DNA of 64,000 nt from Pogona vitticeps (lineage: Eukaryota > Chordata > Lepidosauria > Squamata > Agamidae). The notes under the pieces are model-generated. The model had not been told where the DNA came from, did not search any database, and saw nothing but the letters and a program-made list of their open reading frames with translations. This document shows, piece after piece, positions 46,998 through 61,900 of this stretch; the stretch's first letter is position 1; each line of letters begins with the position of its first letter. The translations under genes were made by a program, and so were the position numbers. The stretch spans positions 5,313,501-5,377,500 of the forward strand of contig NC_135793.1 in NCBI RefSeq assembly GCF_051106095.1, given 5' to 3'.

Positions 46998-49900
46998 CTG
47001 GAGGGAGGAACAGAAGCCAGCGCGGGTCACCTTCCGCTTTGAAAGAAGCCCTTCATCGCTACAAGGAGGGAAGCGGTATTAAACCAGCTCAGCCCTCCGT
47101 GTGACGCTACCTCCATCTCGTCTGCAGGGTGAGCCTCCAGGGTCTCATGGGAAGGGCTCCACCAGCCCTCCACGGAGAGGGGCTTTGACTCAGAGGCCTC
47201 CTGCGTGCCACGAGACAGGGTTCGACCACCACCGCTGAGGCTCCTTGCTTTTAGACCCCCTTGCAAAGAGGAAAGTATCTAGGGCATATCTCGACTGCAC
47301 TCGCTCTCAAAGGAGAATCGCCTGCAGATCAAAATAATCCTTTGTGACGGAACTGGAATATACAGTGAGGAATACGCTGCTACAACAGCTATAATAGAGC
47401 CGTCAAGATTGTTTCCTGGATAACCAGACTTTTCAGAATGGGATACTTAACGGCTACTCCCGTATTCTCCACCAACCGACATAAAATAGACAAAATGGGA
47501 GGGAGGGAAAGGGTGGGACAGGCACAAAATATGATTCTTTTTTTCCAGTTATAAAAAAGTAATGCAGATTCTTTAAAAGCCTGATTCTTAGAAGACATTT
47601 TAAAGCTGTGTCTTATCCTCCACCTCTTCAGAGGTGGGCACACATGGGGTAAGATTCTTCCACATAGAGAAGAAGCCTTCCACACACACAGGACTCACAG
47701 GTAAGGGAAAGGCTGAGCTTAAGTGTTTCTCAATGACACATAGTAAAACTTTACGTTCTCTTTATCCCCCTGTATCCTGATCTGTTATGGCTTGATATTT
47801 CAGAGACAAATATGGCCGGAGTCTCAAGTCTTGGCAATTTTGTACTTCAGCTATCACAAACATCCATGACAACATTATTTCTTTCATGAATCCAGGTTCA
47901 ATGGGGCCTACTGGATTCACATTCAGAATTAGCAAGATGCTGCAAACAAGAAATGGGACTATAATCTTAATTTTGGACAAGTTTGAAATCACAAATCGGT
48001 AAAAAAACCCGAACGTTCTACAAATTGGCAAATAACTTAGAACAAAGCCTGTTCTGTTGTAATAAATCATCATGGTCTTCTGGAATGCAGGATGCTTGGG
48101 TTTTGACACTAATCGTACAATGTATACCATCTACACTTTTCAGTTTTTGAAGAAACATTTGTGTGGGTCAATACAATGGTTCATCAAATGAATTCATATG
48201 AGAAAAACACAAAAGGTGATTATAATGCCATATTACCTGATCAACTTCCCTCCCACTGGAAAGTTGTAAAATGTAAACAATAGGGTCGCCTTTCATTGGC
48301 TGCAAGGGCTCCCATGTGACCTCACAGGCGTTCTCTCCCAGCTGATGGACTTTGGGTGCTGGAAAGGGGGGGAATCAAACATACATCACTCACAAATGTA
48401 CATATTAATTTTTCAGTATTCCGTCTTTTCTCTCCAACTCAAGACACAAGGCTTCCATGTCTCTGCCCAAACCCAGCTGCAGACTCACCGTTCATTGTTC
48501 TGTTGCCCTGACCTTTATTTAATGTAGGGCGATTCAGAAAATCCTGGAATGGGGACCCATGTCAGCTAAATGCCCTCACCTTTCAGAGCAGGTGGTGGAG
48601 ATTTGGTTGTAGTGAATGAGTAAACTTCTGAAAATTCTCCTTCACCCGCATCATTGCACGCTTGGATTCTAAAGTAGTAAGCGGTGGACTCACAAAGTCT
48701 CTGCACTTTGTAGGTGTGACAAGGGCCACTGTAGACGGTGATGAACCTTTGTGGGGGTAGGGGAGAAGGGGAGTGAGAAAAGGAACAGGTTTGTAACTAT
48801 AAAAGAGAAACACTTCTGAAATATCTTCACACCAGATATAGTGCCCTGTAAGTTCAACTGTAACATCACAATGTTCTCTTTTGTTTGTTAAATGTACTTA
48901 CCGTATTTTTCGCACCATAAGACACACTTTTCCCCACAAAACAGGGGGGTGGAAAGTCTGTGCGTCTTATGGAGCGAAGAAAAGATTATATTTTCCTGTT
49001 TTCTTCTCATTAAAAATTGGTGCGTCTTATGGAAAGGTGTATCTTAAGGAGCGAAAAATACGGTAAGTGTTTTGCTGCTCCCACACTTTCACTATCTGTG
49101 TGTGCCTCCACACAACCAACCACTGCTAGGCAAAACCTTACACGCTGTTTGGGGTTGCCATTTATATGTGTAAACAAGAAGTTTTTGTCCTGATTTATCT
49201 CTCTTAACACTAGCCATCATACATGGTCAGGGATTCTTATTTATAGCATTGCTGTGATTCTACCAAAGTTAAGGTCTTACTTCGTACTACCTTTTAAAAA
49301 AAGTGAGAATATGGTGAAACACAGCTTTGTTTGCTTCAATGATATCACAGAACACACACGCCACAGAACCATCCAGTGGTATATAAGAGATTTATTTATT
49401 TAGTCAGCCTCATAAGCCACCCTTCCTCCCACAAGAGGACTCAAGGCAGCTCCCAGTTAAAATAAGTAAAATTAAAGACACGTTATGACTGTGTAACGTG
49501 TCTTTATATGTCTGCCATCTACCAAGTAATGAGCAGGGTTTATAAACCAAAACGAGCTTTTGGCTGCAGAACCAGAGGTTGGGAGTTTGATTCCCCGCTG
49601 GGTCTCCCGGGAGAACAGCCAGCCTGGGTGGCCTTGGGCCAGCTGCACCGTCCTGAGGTTCCCCCTTGAGGAAGGGAAGGGTAAAGCAGTAATTCTTAGT
49701 CCAGATGGTGAGTCTGATTTTTGGAATTTACCTGGTTTTACCTCGGATATCAATTCCATGATATACATACCAGTGGATACGCAGATTGTATGCCACGTGT
49801 GGCTGGCTAGTAGTGCTTGCTCCTCAGATTTTCCAGGAGGGTGATCCAAATAAGTCTACTGTCCAATTCACTCTTTTCAAAAACAGTGAATCTCTCTTGA

Positions 49901-52900
49901 AAGAAGAGAATTTCACTCAAGTGCCGCTGAGTAGCGCACAAAGAGATCAAAGCCTTCCCCGAGCTATCCACTCACCTGCCAAACCTATCTTCCATCTGTA
50001 AGTTGAAATGCGTCGGGTTAGCAATTGCAGCTCGGCTCGAACCTTCGCCCCATTTCAGTTTAAGGCTCTGGTAACTGAAGACAACACATTCCAGGTGCGG
50101 AGGATCTGGTGGCAAAGGCTTGGTCTTCGCTTTGATGGTCGGGCTGAAGGGGCCAGCCCCTAGACTGTTGAAGGCCTGAATGCGGATTCTAAGAGGGAAA
50201 GCAGTCACAGAAGAAGAGAGAACAGGGTTGCTTTTAATGTTTTTTCTTGCTGCCTGCCCTTTGCATAAAGCCATAAACTGAACCACCGTTAAGAGCTACA
50301 AATGGGATCCGAGACGTTGGGTAGCTGCAAGACCCCTGTTCTGTGTGAGCTGTTCCTCCCACCATCAAAATCCTTTCAGCCGCTTCTCTAGCTGGAGGGG
50401 AGCAAGGAAGCAGGCCCTCCCCATGGAGAAGGAGAGCATCTGGGGTGTGACGTTTGATCCGGAGGCCAGCACACAAAAGAGAAAAATCAGGAGCCCATCG
50501 CTTGATCAATTCGCAGCCAAAATTCACCCTATTCCATCCACCGTACCCCACCTGTAGCACATTAGACATCTACAGCATTAAATCCATTTACCTGTATAAA
50601 GTGTCGGGTTGCAGGTTCTCCAGAACATGGCTTGTAACTCTGCCGACGGTCAAGAGCTGTTTTTCCCCATAGTCTATGTGGTAGCCCGTGATCTCCGCCC
50701 CGTGGCAACAGGGCTCCTCCCAGTGAAGGGCAAGGCACGTCGAGAGAGGAAGGGGGGCCTCCATCTGGTCCTCTTCCAGCAAGTGCAAGACGGCCACCGC
50801 AGCTGGCACGGAGGCCGGGGTCGTCACCATGCCAGTCTCCCCGAACAACCCAGCACCGGCGAGATTCACAGCCTGGAAAGACCCCCAAGAAGAAAAGCGT
50901 TAGGGAACCAGACCAGGGAGCTCACCATCCTCCCAGAGGTCTGCAGCCAACTCTGAAATGTAATTCAGACTGAAGCTGGGAATAACCACTGCTTTTTAAA
51001 ATACCCCAAAAGAGTGAGAGTTATGCAAACAGTCGTATCACTAAATCTGCTAGAGGAGGGGAGAGCTTGCATGAGGTCCCTTATGCTCCAAACAAGAGAC
51101 CAGCTACCTTTTTTGACCTGAAAAGCCATGTGATCGTATGCAGATCGAAAGGTGAACCAAACTCTGCCTTGCATTTGAAACAACAGGGATGTAAGAGTGT
51201 GTGTGTATCAAAAACTCATTTGGCTTAACCTTCTATTCACTGTTTTAATTGATTATTTTAAATAAGTCACAATATATTAGTTAACAAAATGATTTCACAG
51301 TCTTGTTACAAAAAAGGGCACACAGTAGGATCCCCGTATATGCAGGATTAGAATCTATGGCTTCACATCTGTGGTGTGGAAATATTACAAATACTAGAAG
51401 AAAACCGTATTCCCATGATGTAATTTCCAGAGCTGTCCCCTAGACGAAGACAGAGACCATGCTATATATAGGTTGGCTATTATCCACAGTTTTTGGAATC
51501 CTTAGGGGATCCTCTGTGGATATGGGGGTCCCCCTGTATTCACAAATATAATCTGATGGAGATTAGTAGTTATATTTAGCTTAATATAATCAATAAAAGC
51601 AACAGTTCTCCCGAGAAAAAATACAGAGATCATCAAGACTGCTGATTTCAAAGGGGCTAGAAGTATCTTAACCTGGCACGAGAAGTTGATCACGTTGAGG
51701 CCAGGTTGGCCTCCATGGAAAGAGAATCCTTATCAACAGAGGCCAAAAACACTGGGCCTTTTTTTTGGAGAAGACCTCCCCCTCTGAAAGAGGCTTGAAA
51801 AGCAGAGACACGAGGGCAGAAGGAAAAAAAAATCCTTGGGGAAAAAGAAGACACGTGTCCATACCTGTATTCTGCAATAGTATGTTGTTGCAGGCATCAG
51901 CCCTTTCACTTCATAGCTCAGAAGAGGGCCCGTGTATATTATATGCATCGAGCCTTCCACCTGGCCCCACTCCAGCCTGTATTCACTAATTTCGGCACCG
52001 TTACACAGTGGAACCTAGGAGAAAGGTAAAAACAAAGAGGCAAAATGAACGGGAAACGTTCAGGGGGCGCTCTTCAGTTAAAGATGCAGGTCCCCATCAA
52101 TGCTCCTGCAACAAAGGGCAGATATTTGTAGAAAATAAGCTTGCCCGTTTCTAAACTTCCTGTCTCAAGGGCGGCTGACAACTAAGAATATTGAGAGAAA
52201 AGGGCTTTTAACGGATTAGGACAAAATGTGTGTCATTATCGCCCCCCCCCCCCCGGTGACCTGATGAAAAGTGAGTTGCTTTTTAAAAATAAAAGAATAC
52301 ACTGAGATGACACCGATCTCCAATCTGGCAAGCTGGGCCTTTCATTTAGCAACTCTGCCTTCAGAGGTTACTGATTTATGAGAAAGGACTTTTTTAAGGA
52401 CAGAAATGTCTCTGGCAATTTGTGATCAGCTGGAACACCAAATACATTTGTGTTCAGTCCGGCCTGGCCTATATCCATCTCACTCCTCTACCAGTCTGCT
52501 TCAGTATTCAGGATCTCCCCTGAACGTCTTGCCCAACTTTATCAAAAAATCAAGACCCTATCCATATTAGCAGCAATGCTGATTTGTGCTGAAGAAATGT
52601 GAATGTGTCCCACCCTAGTAATTTATATGGAGCACTGTTGTTATCTTGTGGATGTGTCTAAGGAGTGCACCCCCGCCCTGAATCAGGTTTTAATAATGCC
52701 TGACTCACCGTCTGACTAGCCTTTAAGTTCCAACCAGTTACCATTGTGTGTCAACTCCTTCTGTGACTTGCCCTGTGTTAAGCGGAAGTGCACCTCTGTT
52801 TCCCCACCCCTCAAACTGGTGTCAGCGGTGCAGTCTATGAGTTTTCAGGAAGCGGCTGCCCCACAGCAATGCACATCACCAGACCCCCCTAAACCTAAAC

Positions 52901-55900
52901 AAACCTCCTCCAAGTAGAGGCACAACGGAAGTAGATTTAGTCTCCTGGATTTCCCCCCTCCCCAAAGCGGGTAGTGGGTTGACAAGAACAAACTGATTGG
53001 TTTAAGACTCCTGTCTGTCAAAGTGGCTGGGAATAAATGGTTGTAAAGAAATATCTTTCTTCAGGACAGGAAAATCCTTGGGTATCTGTGTTATATGTTG
53101 TGCCCTGGCTCTGACGGAGGATTGCAAAGATTGGCATTTCCAAAATGGCAACATGTTAGAAATGCTCGTTTGGAAGCCAACGACACCTTTAGAGTACATG
53201 CTAAGGAAACATCTCCAATGAAAAGCAGCAGCCAGCTCTTTTCTGCATTGAAATGCACTGGATGGCTGAGACACAAACTGGTCAATGTTACTGTGCAAGT
53301 ACACATTACAGCCACAGGATCTGAGCTGTCTTCGACTGAAGCGCAGTCATAGTATGATGATGTGACAATGCTTTGGAATTTTCCCCCCCACATCAACAGA
53401 ACGATGTTGATCACTGGTCATGCTTTATCATGGGGGGTGGGGGATACGAAGAAAAAGCATGCCCAAGATCACTGCACGACAGACATCGATGGCTCACATA
53501 CAACACAAATTGAAGCTTATCAGACCCAAGGGACAGTACTATGCATCCCAACCACAGTTCCCTTGATTAAGTCCATTTAGATAGTTTTCTTATCAGAATT
53601 TTGCACAAGACCTTTCTTCAACTTCAGGGCATGAACAGCTATTAAGTTCTTATTCATTCATTCATTCATGCAACTTTCTTAGGGCCCCGAATTAGTGAAA
53701 TGAGAGTGCCCTTCCACTCATTTTGAATTTCTCTGTCCAAGTCTCACGTATTACAGCAGGGCTCACGTAAAAGATATGAAGAAACAGACATACCTCCCAT
53801 GAGGCTACGACACACGTAGCTGTCTTACATATCAGCTGGGGGACACAGCAAGGATCTGGAGGCCCCGGCGCAGTAGAAACCTCTACCTTTTCTGAGCAAG
53901 GGCCGAGCTACAGGGAAACAAGATCTCGAGATCAGGAAATTGCAATGACCAGTTTAATGCCATCAGGATATAAATGTAAATCTCCTCCTATATTAGCCAG
54001 TCCAGGCTCTGATAGTCCAGGTCTGTCTGGTCCCCCTCCATGCAACGTTCCTCCTCCACCACACACCCACAGCAAGCATTTCCAGCCCCTTCGGTTCCAG
54101 TCGTGATGGAACCCCCGTGGGGGCGGAGTCTTGAGTGCAAGGGGTGGAGCCTCACCCAGAGAGGCTAAAATTTAGAGACAACGTTGGCAAAGAACTTTCC
54201 ATTTAAGCAGGCCTTGAGCAATTAAGAGCCTCCAAGTAGAACATCCCAGATGATGTGCTGGTTTTCATTGCTTTAAGGCAAATTATTATTACTCATTTCA
54301 ATTGACTTTAAAGAGTTCTAATTGTAATTGTAGAATTTGGCTTTATTATTTGTGATTTTATTGTATGTTAATCTATTGTTCTAAACTGTCCTATAAACTG
54401 CTTTTGGCCCCACTTTTGAAGGAAAGGTGGCATATAAATGAAATAAACAAAAAATTAGCATATTACCAAGGCTTACGGGGGGGTTAGACAAATTAAGTCT
54501 GCATAAAACAGTGTACATATCTTAAAATCCAAACATCCACAAATGCCCCTAGTTGTAATAAATACACACAAACATGTTTTAGTCACTTGGGGAAAAATCA
54601 AAAATTACATAAAAGGCATAAATGCAGACACTAGAAAAACTGTGTTAAGAATATACTTTCCCCCCAAAAATTGCAAAGCCTCACAACCCAATACAGAACA
54701 AAGATGAAATGAAAATGTGGCTAGGATTTAGCGAAACCAAGACAGAGGTTTCTCTCTCTCTCCAAAATCAGAAGCAGACGTGCAGTTTAAGATATCACTG
54801 TTTCAGGCACCAGCGTCAAAGCAGTAGCAAATCCATTGAGGTCGCTGAACCCTTTGTGAAAACTTCATACCGTCTCTGTAATATGGTAGGATGTCAGCAA
54901 AACGAGGCATGCAAATTGCTAGGGCCAAAGCTTTAATATTTATATCGTTCACTGTAGAGAAAAAAAAAACAAGAACACAACCCAAGCCTCTCACTTCCTA
55001 ATAGGTTTCCAAAAGTATATGAATCTTGTATAATCAAGAGTTACCCAAGTGCATATTTCACTGCATTAACTATTTTGCTCTCAAGAGCTGGATTTCCTCA
55101 CTGTAGAACACATACATGGGTGCATGTGTATATACACACACCAACACCTTGAAATTCTCTGTATACAGGGAGAAATTTAATAAGCATTTTTTTAAAATTC
55201 TCAGACAGGAATTCAATCAGGTACCCCAGCTTTGTTGGCTGCTCGAATCCAGAAGCTGTACGTTCTTCCCGGAAGAAGACCATTAACGGTGCATTCTAAT
55301 GCCTGGCCGCGATACACTTGCCTCCGTTCCTCCAGCTCACCGTGCGCTATTTCCACAATGTACTCGGTTACCTCTGAGCCTCCGTCTGCCGAAGGGGGTT
55401 CTGTAAAAGAAGCAGCAACCAGCATGCAAGTTAGGGTCTTTCGATTAAATGCAATGCCAACTATGGGCGTCTCTCTCCGCTATGTTCTTTTCTGCCTAGC
55501 AGATCCACACAAAGTGAGGTGATCCAGGCTCTTGGTGATTAACATCGTGCAGAGTCTTGATGCCAAGGAGAGTCACCATCAGTAGAATGACCATCAGCGC
55601 AAGGAGGCTATCCTGGTGGGCACTGATGATGACCATCCTTACACTGTCAAAACTGGGTCCGAGTCTGACCCCGGTGAATACTCATGCCACTAATGAAGAT
55701 GTGGAGAATCAAATCCACCACGTCCCCCAGCAATATAATCTCAAATTCTCCTTCCAAAATAAATAAATAAATAAAAAGACACACACGCACCATGTAAATC
55801 GGACAAGTGTTGTTCAAACTCCATCTGAGGGTGCCCCCCAAAGTCATGAAGGGGTGACCTCGAGGCCACTCAGAGAAGCCAAGAAGGTTTAGGGCACTAT

Positions 55901-58900
55901 GCAAAGTATGTTCAATCACAACAGGTAGGTTCCAAACACCTGGTTGCCATCTTATCTCTCTTTTTTTCCCCATTCAGAACCTTCTAAATCTAGATAAGGC
56001 TGGAACACTGACCCTTCTGAACCTGTATGTCCAGGTGAGCCCTAACAATTTTATCACAGTTCTTTTACATTTGCCATACTTCCCTCTGAGTATTTTTATT
56101 ATCTCTCCTATTGGTTTTTATTCTCTTCCCGTAGCTTATATTCGTTTGCTTATTGTGTGGAAAATGAATTGTATATGGGTTTGTGGATCTTTGTTTACAA
56201 CCTCTGTGGCCGTAGGTGTGGTGTGAAGTTGGGCCCCTCAAGTGCACCCAGCAACATCCACTCTAAGCTGCACAGCTGCACAAGGCTGTATTGGTGCCGC
56301 ACACCCACAATCAGCACTGCCACACCGCTGGCTCTGGCTGCAGCCGAAAGGGCGTACGTCCAGTGCCGGGACTCTGCCCAACGCCGGCAGGAAACGCAAG
56401 GGAACATCAGCGCACAAAAGTTACCTCTTTTTTTGTTTGTTTGTTTGGATGAAGGGAGTTTTAACACAGCAGTGTTCAATCTGCAGAGTGCCTACTAAAT
56501 CTGGCCTGAGGAAACATGAACCCCAGTTCAGTTGTATCTTTGGAACAAGTATTTTCCAGCGGTGGACTTCACTGCTAGGAGCGAGCCGTTTCGCTCTGTT
56601 TCATCTTCTCTTTGGAAACCTCCCTCAAGCTGTTTCTGATGGGCAGCGATGGGACAAATCTATGGGATCATCCCACCCTATTTCAATCCTGTTGGCATCA
56701 ACTTCCTCAGCATAGAAGGCAACTCTGGTTTCGGCATCATCGTGGAAAAGGACATCTTTCCACGTCGAGCAGTCCAATTGCGCCGTTCTAGGTGCTGGAC
56801 GTAGAAAAATGGATACCTATTGGATGTATATTGCCACCCTGGAGCCCATTACTGAAAGAAAGATAGGATGGGCCTCAGATAAATCACGAAGGACACTATG
56901 TACACCTAGCATTTTCTGAAGTTGCTTCCCTTCGTTACATGTCGTGCAAGACAGGTACAATTTCATACATCCATTTCTTCAAAATGAGAAATCTTACCCC
57001 ACTGAAGAGAGATTTCCTTAGGCTTGGCTTTGCCGGCCAGACACGGAGGCTGACATGGCCCAGGAGGAACAGCTGCTGTCTGAACAGTGAGTACATCTGA
57101 CGGCTAAAAAAGAACACGCATGTTAACTTAACCAGAATGGAAAGCTGCAACATGTGTTTCATAATCCCCCCCCCTCTGCCCTTTTTTCAGCATGTTTGTT
57201 TCCAAAAGGGTGGTGTGGAATTTCACACTGTGAACGTGATAATCTTGTATCAGTAGAAACCCAATTCTGTGCCAGAAAAATACCAGGTTCTGCAATGTGC
57301 GCAGATTCATATGCAGGAAGCAGGTGTGGACACATTTTATCCAGGATCAATAAATACCCATATTGCATCAAAGATCAGCTACTGAGTTTCGTGATCCAAT
57401 GAGGACTTGGATTTTGATTTCCCAACACCCACTTTGGCATTCTTAACTGCTAAGACCGCTTCACTCTTGAAATATAATGTAAAATATTCTTTAATTAGAT
57501 AATTGATAATTACAGAACCATAGAACTTTAGAGTCCAGTGCCCCAGCGAAGTGAGAAATTCAGCTCTAAAGCATCCCTGACAGGTGACCTATCTAACCTC
57601 TGCTGGAAAACTTCCAATGAAGGAAGATCCCATCACCTTCTGAGACAGTTCGTTGCACAATCCAACAGCTCTTATTGTCAAGAAGTTCTTCCTAATGTTT
57701 AGGAGAAATGTTGTGCGGTCCAATCAATCTCCTGCTTATGGCTGCCCTCCCAAGTTTGTTTAGATCGGGAAAGGATGACCAGTCCCTCCTCCTGATCCCA
57801 GTGTGGGGCTCTGCAGATTGTCTCAAGCTGCACAGGTAGCACAGCACAGCGCCCCATCCGTCATGCACACTCATGGCTCTTCTCCTTGGAGGTCCAGTGT
57901 GGATCTGTACTCCCAGGCAGCAAGTCCACAACTGTGTATTCCAAGCTATCGAACAGTAGTAACTGTGTGCCATCAAGTCAACTATGATTTATGGCGACCC
58001 TTTCCGAGGTCTTCTAGGTAGAGTACTCAGAAGCAATTCACCATTTCCCTATAATGGGAGTGCCCTGGGGCTGTGCAGCTTGCCCAAGGCTACATAGGCT
58101 GTCTCTTCTTCTGGGAGGCACAGTGGGGAACAGAACTTCCAACCTCTGGCTCTGCAGCTAGCAACCTAACTCATTAAGCTATAGCTGCTCCAAAATATTC
58201 TTTCGAGAGTATCATGCTCGTGCATCAAGAAGGATAATGAATGTTACATGCCTTAACGCCCATCCACTGACAGCTAGAAATCCTATCCAAACTCTTTACC
58301 TGCTTCCCAATCAGACTTTGAAGATTTCAAGCAGACGTAGGAGCTGATGAAGCGACAACCTTGCTTATATTTATCAGGTCTCCCTGGAAGACTGCTTGGA
58401 ACGAGAGATGGGCACGAACCGCTGGTTCATGTCAGTTTATTTATCAGCCAAACAGATGTTCGGCACGTCAAAGCCCACCTCCTCTAGCAAATGCTCCCCC
58501 ACCCATCTCCTCCGGGTGCTGCCTCTGAGTGGGTGCCTGTGAGAGGAAGGCAGGGCTTTGTAGCACTGAACACCTGGTACAGTGGATAAATGAACCAGCA
58601 CAGGGGTCAAACCAGCAGCAGTCTGTGCCCTCTCTACTCGGAACTCCTTGAGTAGGCAGATTTCTATCACCTACTAAAATAAATGGCAAGGAGCCTGTGC
58701 CATGTTAAAGGCTTTTAAAGATTTTAACTAGCATAAGGTCCCCCATTTGGTGTGATACATGTTAAAGACGTTTATACCAAATAAAACCTGCCTTTAATAG
58801 TTTTTTTTTAAATAAATAAAAGTGCCCCAAGAGATTTTGCTGCTGAAGAACCCATTTTAAAAAAACCTAAACAACCTGTCTGCTAATCTAGTTTTGAAAA

Positions 58901-61900
58901 CCCATATTCACAGCTGTCAAAACACAATGTGTTTTACATTTGCATGTATAAACACAGAGACTGAGTTTCTTCTCAATATAAACAATTCTTTTGCCAGTAC
59001 CAAAACCTGTAAAGCTGGGGGTTTGGGGGCTGCTAAACAATTGCAGGACAATCACAGACCTCTTTCAAAGGACTCCCCCTTGCTCACCTGACTTTGGCCT
59101 CCTCTTCCAATGCAGTAAACTCTTAGTCTGTAAGACGTACCAGGCTTGAGATGAGCACAGACGTGCTCTCTTATGGAACCGCTGTAGGTTGCTTCCCATA
59201 TACTGCCTACGGTGGTGGAGGTGGTGGAAATAAAGTACTAATTACAACCCAATTTGGAGAACAGGAAAAGAGAAGGCAACTGTTTTACAGCAGGAGAAAC
59301 AAAACATTTTGGCCACTTGGACCATCAGGAAAACTTGAATAGAACCGGATTACCTAACATTCTGCACCCCCTTCCCATCCATGCTGAAACCACTATATCT
59401 AGCTGTATCTGTGGATCCAGGGACTGACCACCCCACTGGTTACAAACGACTCATACTGGGCTGATGGATAACATCTATGATATTTATTAACAACAGCATG
59501 GTTAAAGCTCCTTTCGCTCTCCAGCAAGGGTGTGAAATTATTTACGATTACAGTCGATAGGCTGAAAAAGGGATGTGATACTGGACATACTTTGTTCATC
59601 TTGTGCTTACCAGCTGAGGCCTCTGACATTTCTAGGACATACGTAGAGATATCTGACCCTCCATTATCCTTTGGTGGATCTAAAAAAATAGCATTTAAAA
59701 GGAGAAGAATTGGATCTGCAAGAAAGCCCATATTTTAAAGTCCACACAACTAGTTTCAAGCAAGTTAGAAGAACTGGTGTGCTGTTAGGCCCCACATTTT
59801 CATTTAGGATGGCAATATACCAAAATGAGTGCCAGGCGGACAGAATCAAGAGACCTGGGTTCAGATTCCCACTCAGCCATGGAAACTCTCTGTGGGTCGG
59901 TATTGGTAAAATCACTCCATATGTGTAGGCATCCTTCAGTCTCGAAAGACTATGGTATCGTGCTCTGTATGGAGGACTTGGAATCACTCCATAAATACCC
60001 TTGAAAAACCCTATCAGGGTCATCACAAACCAGATGCAACTTAATAGCACATAATATCAAACAATATCAAAGTAAAAGGATATGCTCAGAAAACAAAGCA
60101 TCACAACTGAACAGGATCCATCACGTATCTCATCTTAAGCTCTGCATTAGGCAACCACGCCAGCCGGTATCCGACTGCTAAACCCAATTAAGTGCATGGG
60201 AAGTCAACATTCTGTAAATTCCACTAAATCTATGAGTCTACTAATAGCAAAAGGGTACGGCCCACAGGACCTTAAAGTTAGACCTTTCATTGTGCTGAAA
60301 ACGCGACACTGACTGACGAAAGCCGCGACAGATCAGAAAGGCTGCAGTTTGTGCAGAACTAATTCTTCCACCCTATGTGGGGAGGAAGGGGTCACGAGGA
60401 GCACAACACATGCCACGCACAGGCATGCTAAATATGCATCGATCCGGGCAACTGCTAAACCCATCAGTCCAGATTAATGCACCTCTTCCTTGTTAGTTCT
60501 GCACAGCTGATCAGATGCGCAAACACAAACACCAAATGCAGAATACTGAACTGTAACCGATGCCTCTTCCTTTTTATGCAACAAGGGAGGCAGGTGAGGA
60601 AGAAAGAATTCATACAAAATGTTTGCTTCCTTACCCCAGGTCACTTTCACATTATGTGGATGGATCTTTCCCTTTACAGCTGGTTTACCCGGAGGTCCAG
60701 GTTTGTCAGGATTTGTGCTGAATTCTACCACCTCGCTGGGCCCACTTTTTCCTTCGGTGTTGTGAGCAAACAGCTGTCGTGGCATGAAGAGAAGAAAGAC
60801 CAGCTTAAAAACCATGTACTAGTTTAAATGTAAGAAAGGAAGGATCTTGCAGGGTCAGACCTCCTCCTACACTCCTCAGCTTTCCAACTAGAAGCCCACA
60901 AACAAGCCATGACGGTAACGTAAGTCCCCATTTAGAAGCCTTCCGAAAAGGAAAGGCAATTAACAAACCAACCGAGAGTGTGGTTACACACAGTAAAAAC
61001 CCTGTTTTTGACTTGGGATTAGCAGTCTGAAACAGATTTTTAAAAAGCTGAGTACACGAAACACATGGAAGCACAGGTTTTATTTTTTATTTTTTTGCCA
61101 GAGAGGCAGTTTTTTGGTTGTCAAGCAAGTCACTGGGTTCAGCTGGGAGAGGGTTGTTTATTTTAAATCGCTTGTGAGACTGATTTATTTTCAGTCGTTT
61201 TGGCATAACATGAATGCCTCTGTTGGAAGAAATTGTGTCTGTGGGGTTTGCCACTCACTGATATGCCTTCTGTGCTCCCTCTCTTTCTCCACTGGGAGAG
61301 AGAGAGAGAGGAGAGCAGAGGGGGGGGAGAGAATGCCTCCCTCCTTCACAAGCCTAGTCAGTGTCTCAGGTTAGTTTCAGTCCTAGTGGGCTGCTTCTCT
61401 CTCCTGGCTCTCTCTACTTCTCCACCCTCTGGTCTGTGGGCGGGCGGGTGACTGGGGGGCTCCAATGCCAGACTGGAAGAAATAAAAATATATACTAAAA
61501 TAATACCAGGGCTAGTGGTTGTGAGAGGCAGCCAGAGCGAGGGTAGGTGGACAGGCACAGGACAAAGCCACAAATGCAACGAATTCAAAAGGCCTGTGTA
61601 GCCTTCTGCACAACACGCCATTGTTTAAAAACAGATTAAAAGTTCTCCCAAGAGGACCCAAAAAACATGTGACTTTAAACTCAATTCAAATACCCAGACC
61701 CATCACCCAATTTATTTCAAGAGCGTAACCATTAAAGGCTTTCTCTTAAAGGCCATTCCCCCAAAACAGGCAGTACGAGGGGGAATGCGGTTTTGGGAGA
61801 GGGGAAAGCTGTTACGTGGTTGAGCAAAAACATATGGCAATGTTGGATGTAACGGGGACATGCTGGAAACCAAAATATTCAGGATTCTGGACACAGAATC

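Noticed and set aside
47762-48130. 122-codon minus-strand frame
   Set aside because: It is within the intron between the last two FNDC3-like exons, which splice together in phase without it.
57094-57098. Acceptor AG at 57098-57097 for FNDC3-like exon G
   Set aside because: It would put the exon out of frame with exon F; the AG at 57105-57104 restores PSDVLTVQT in phase.
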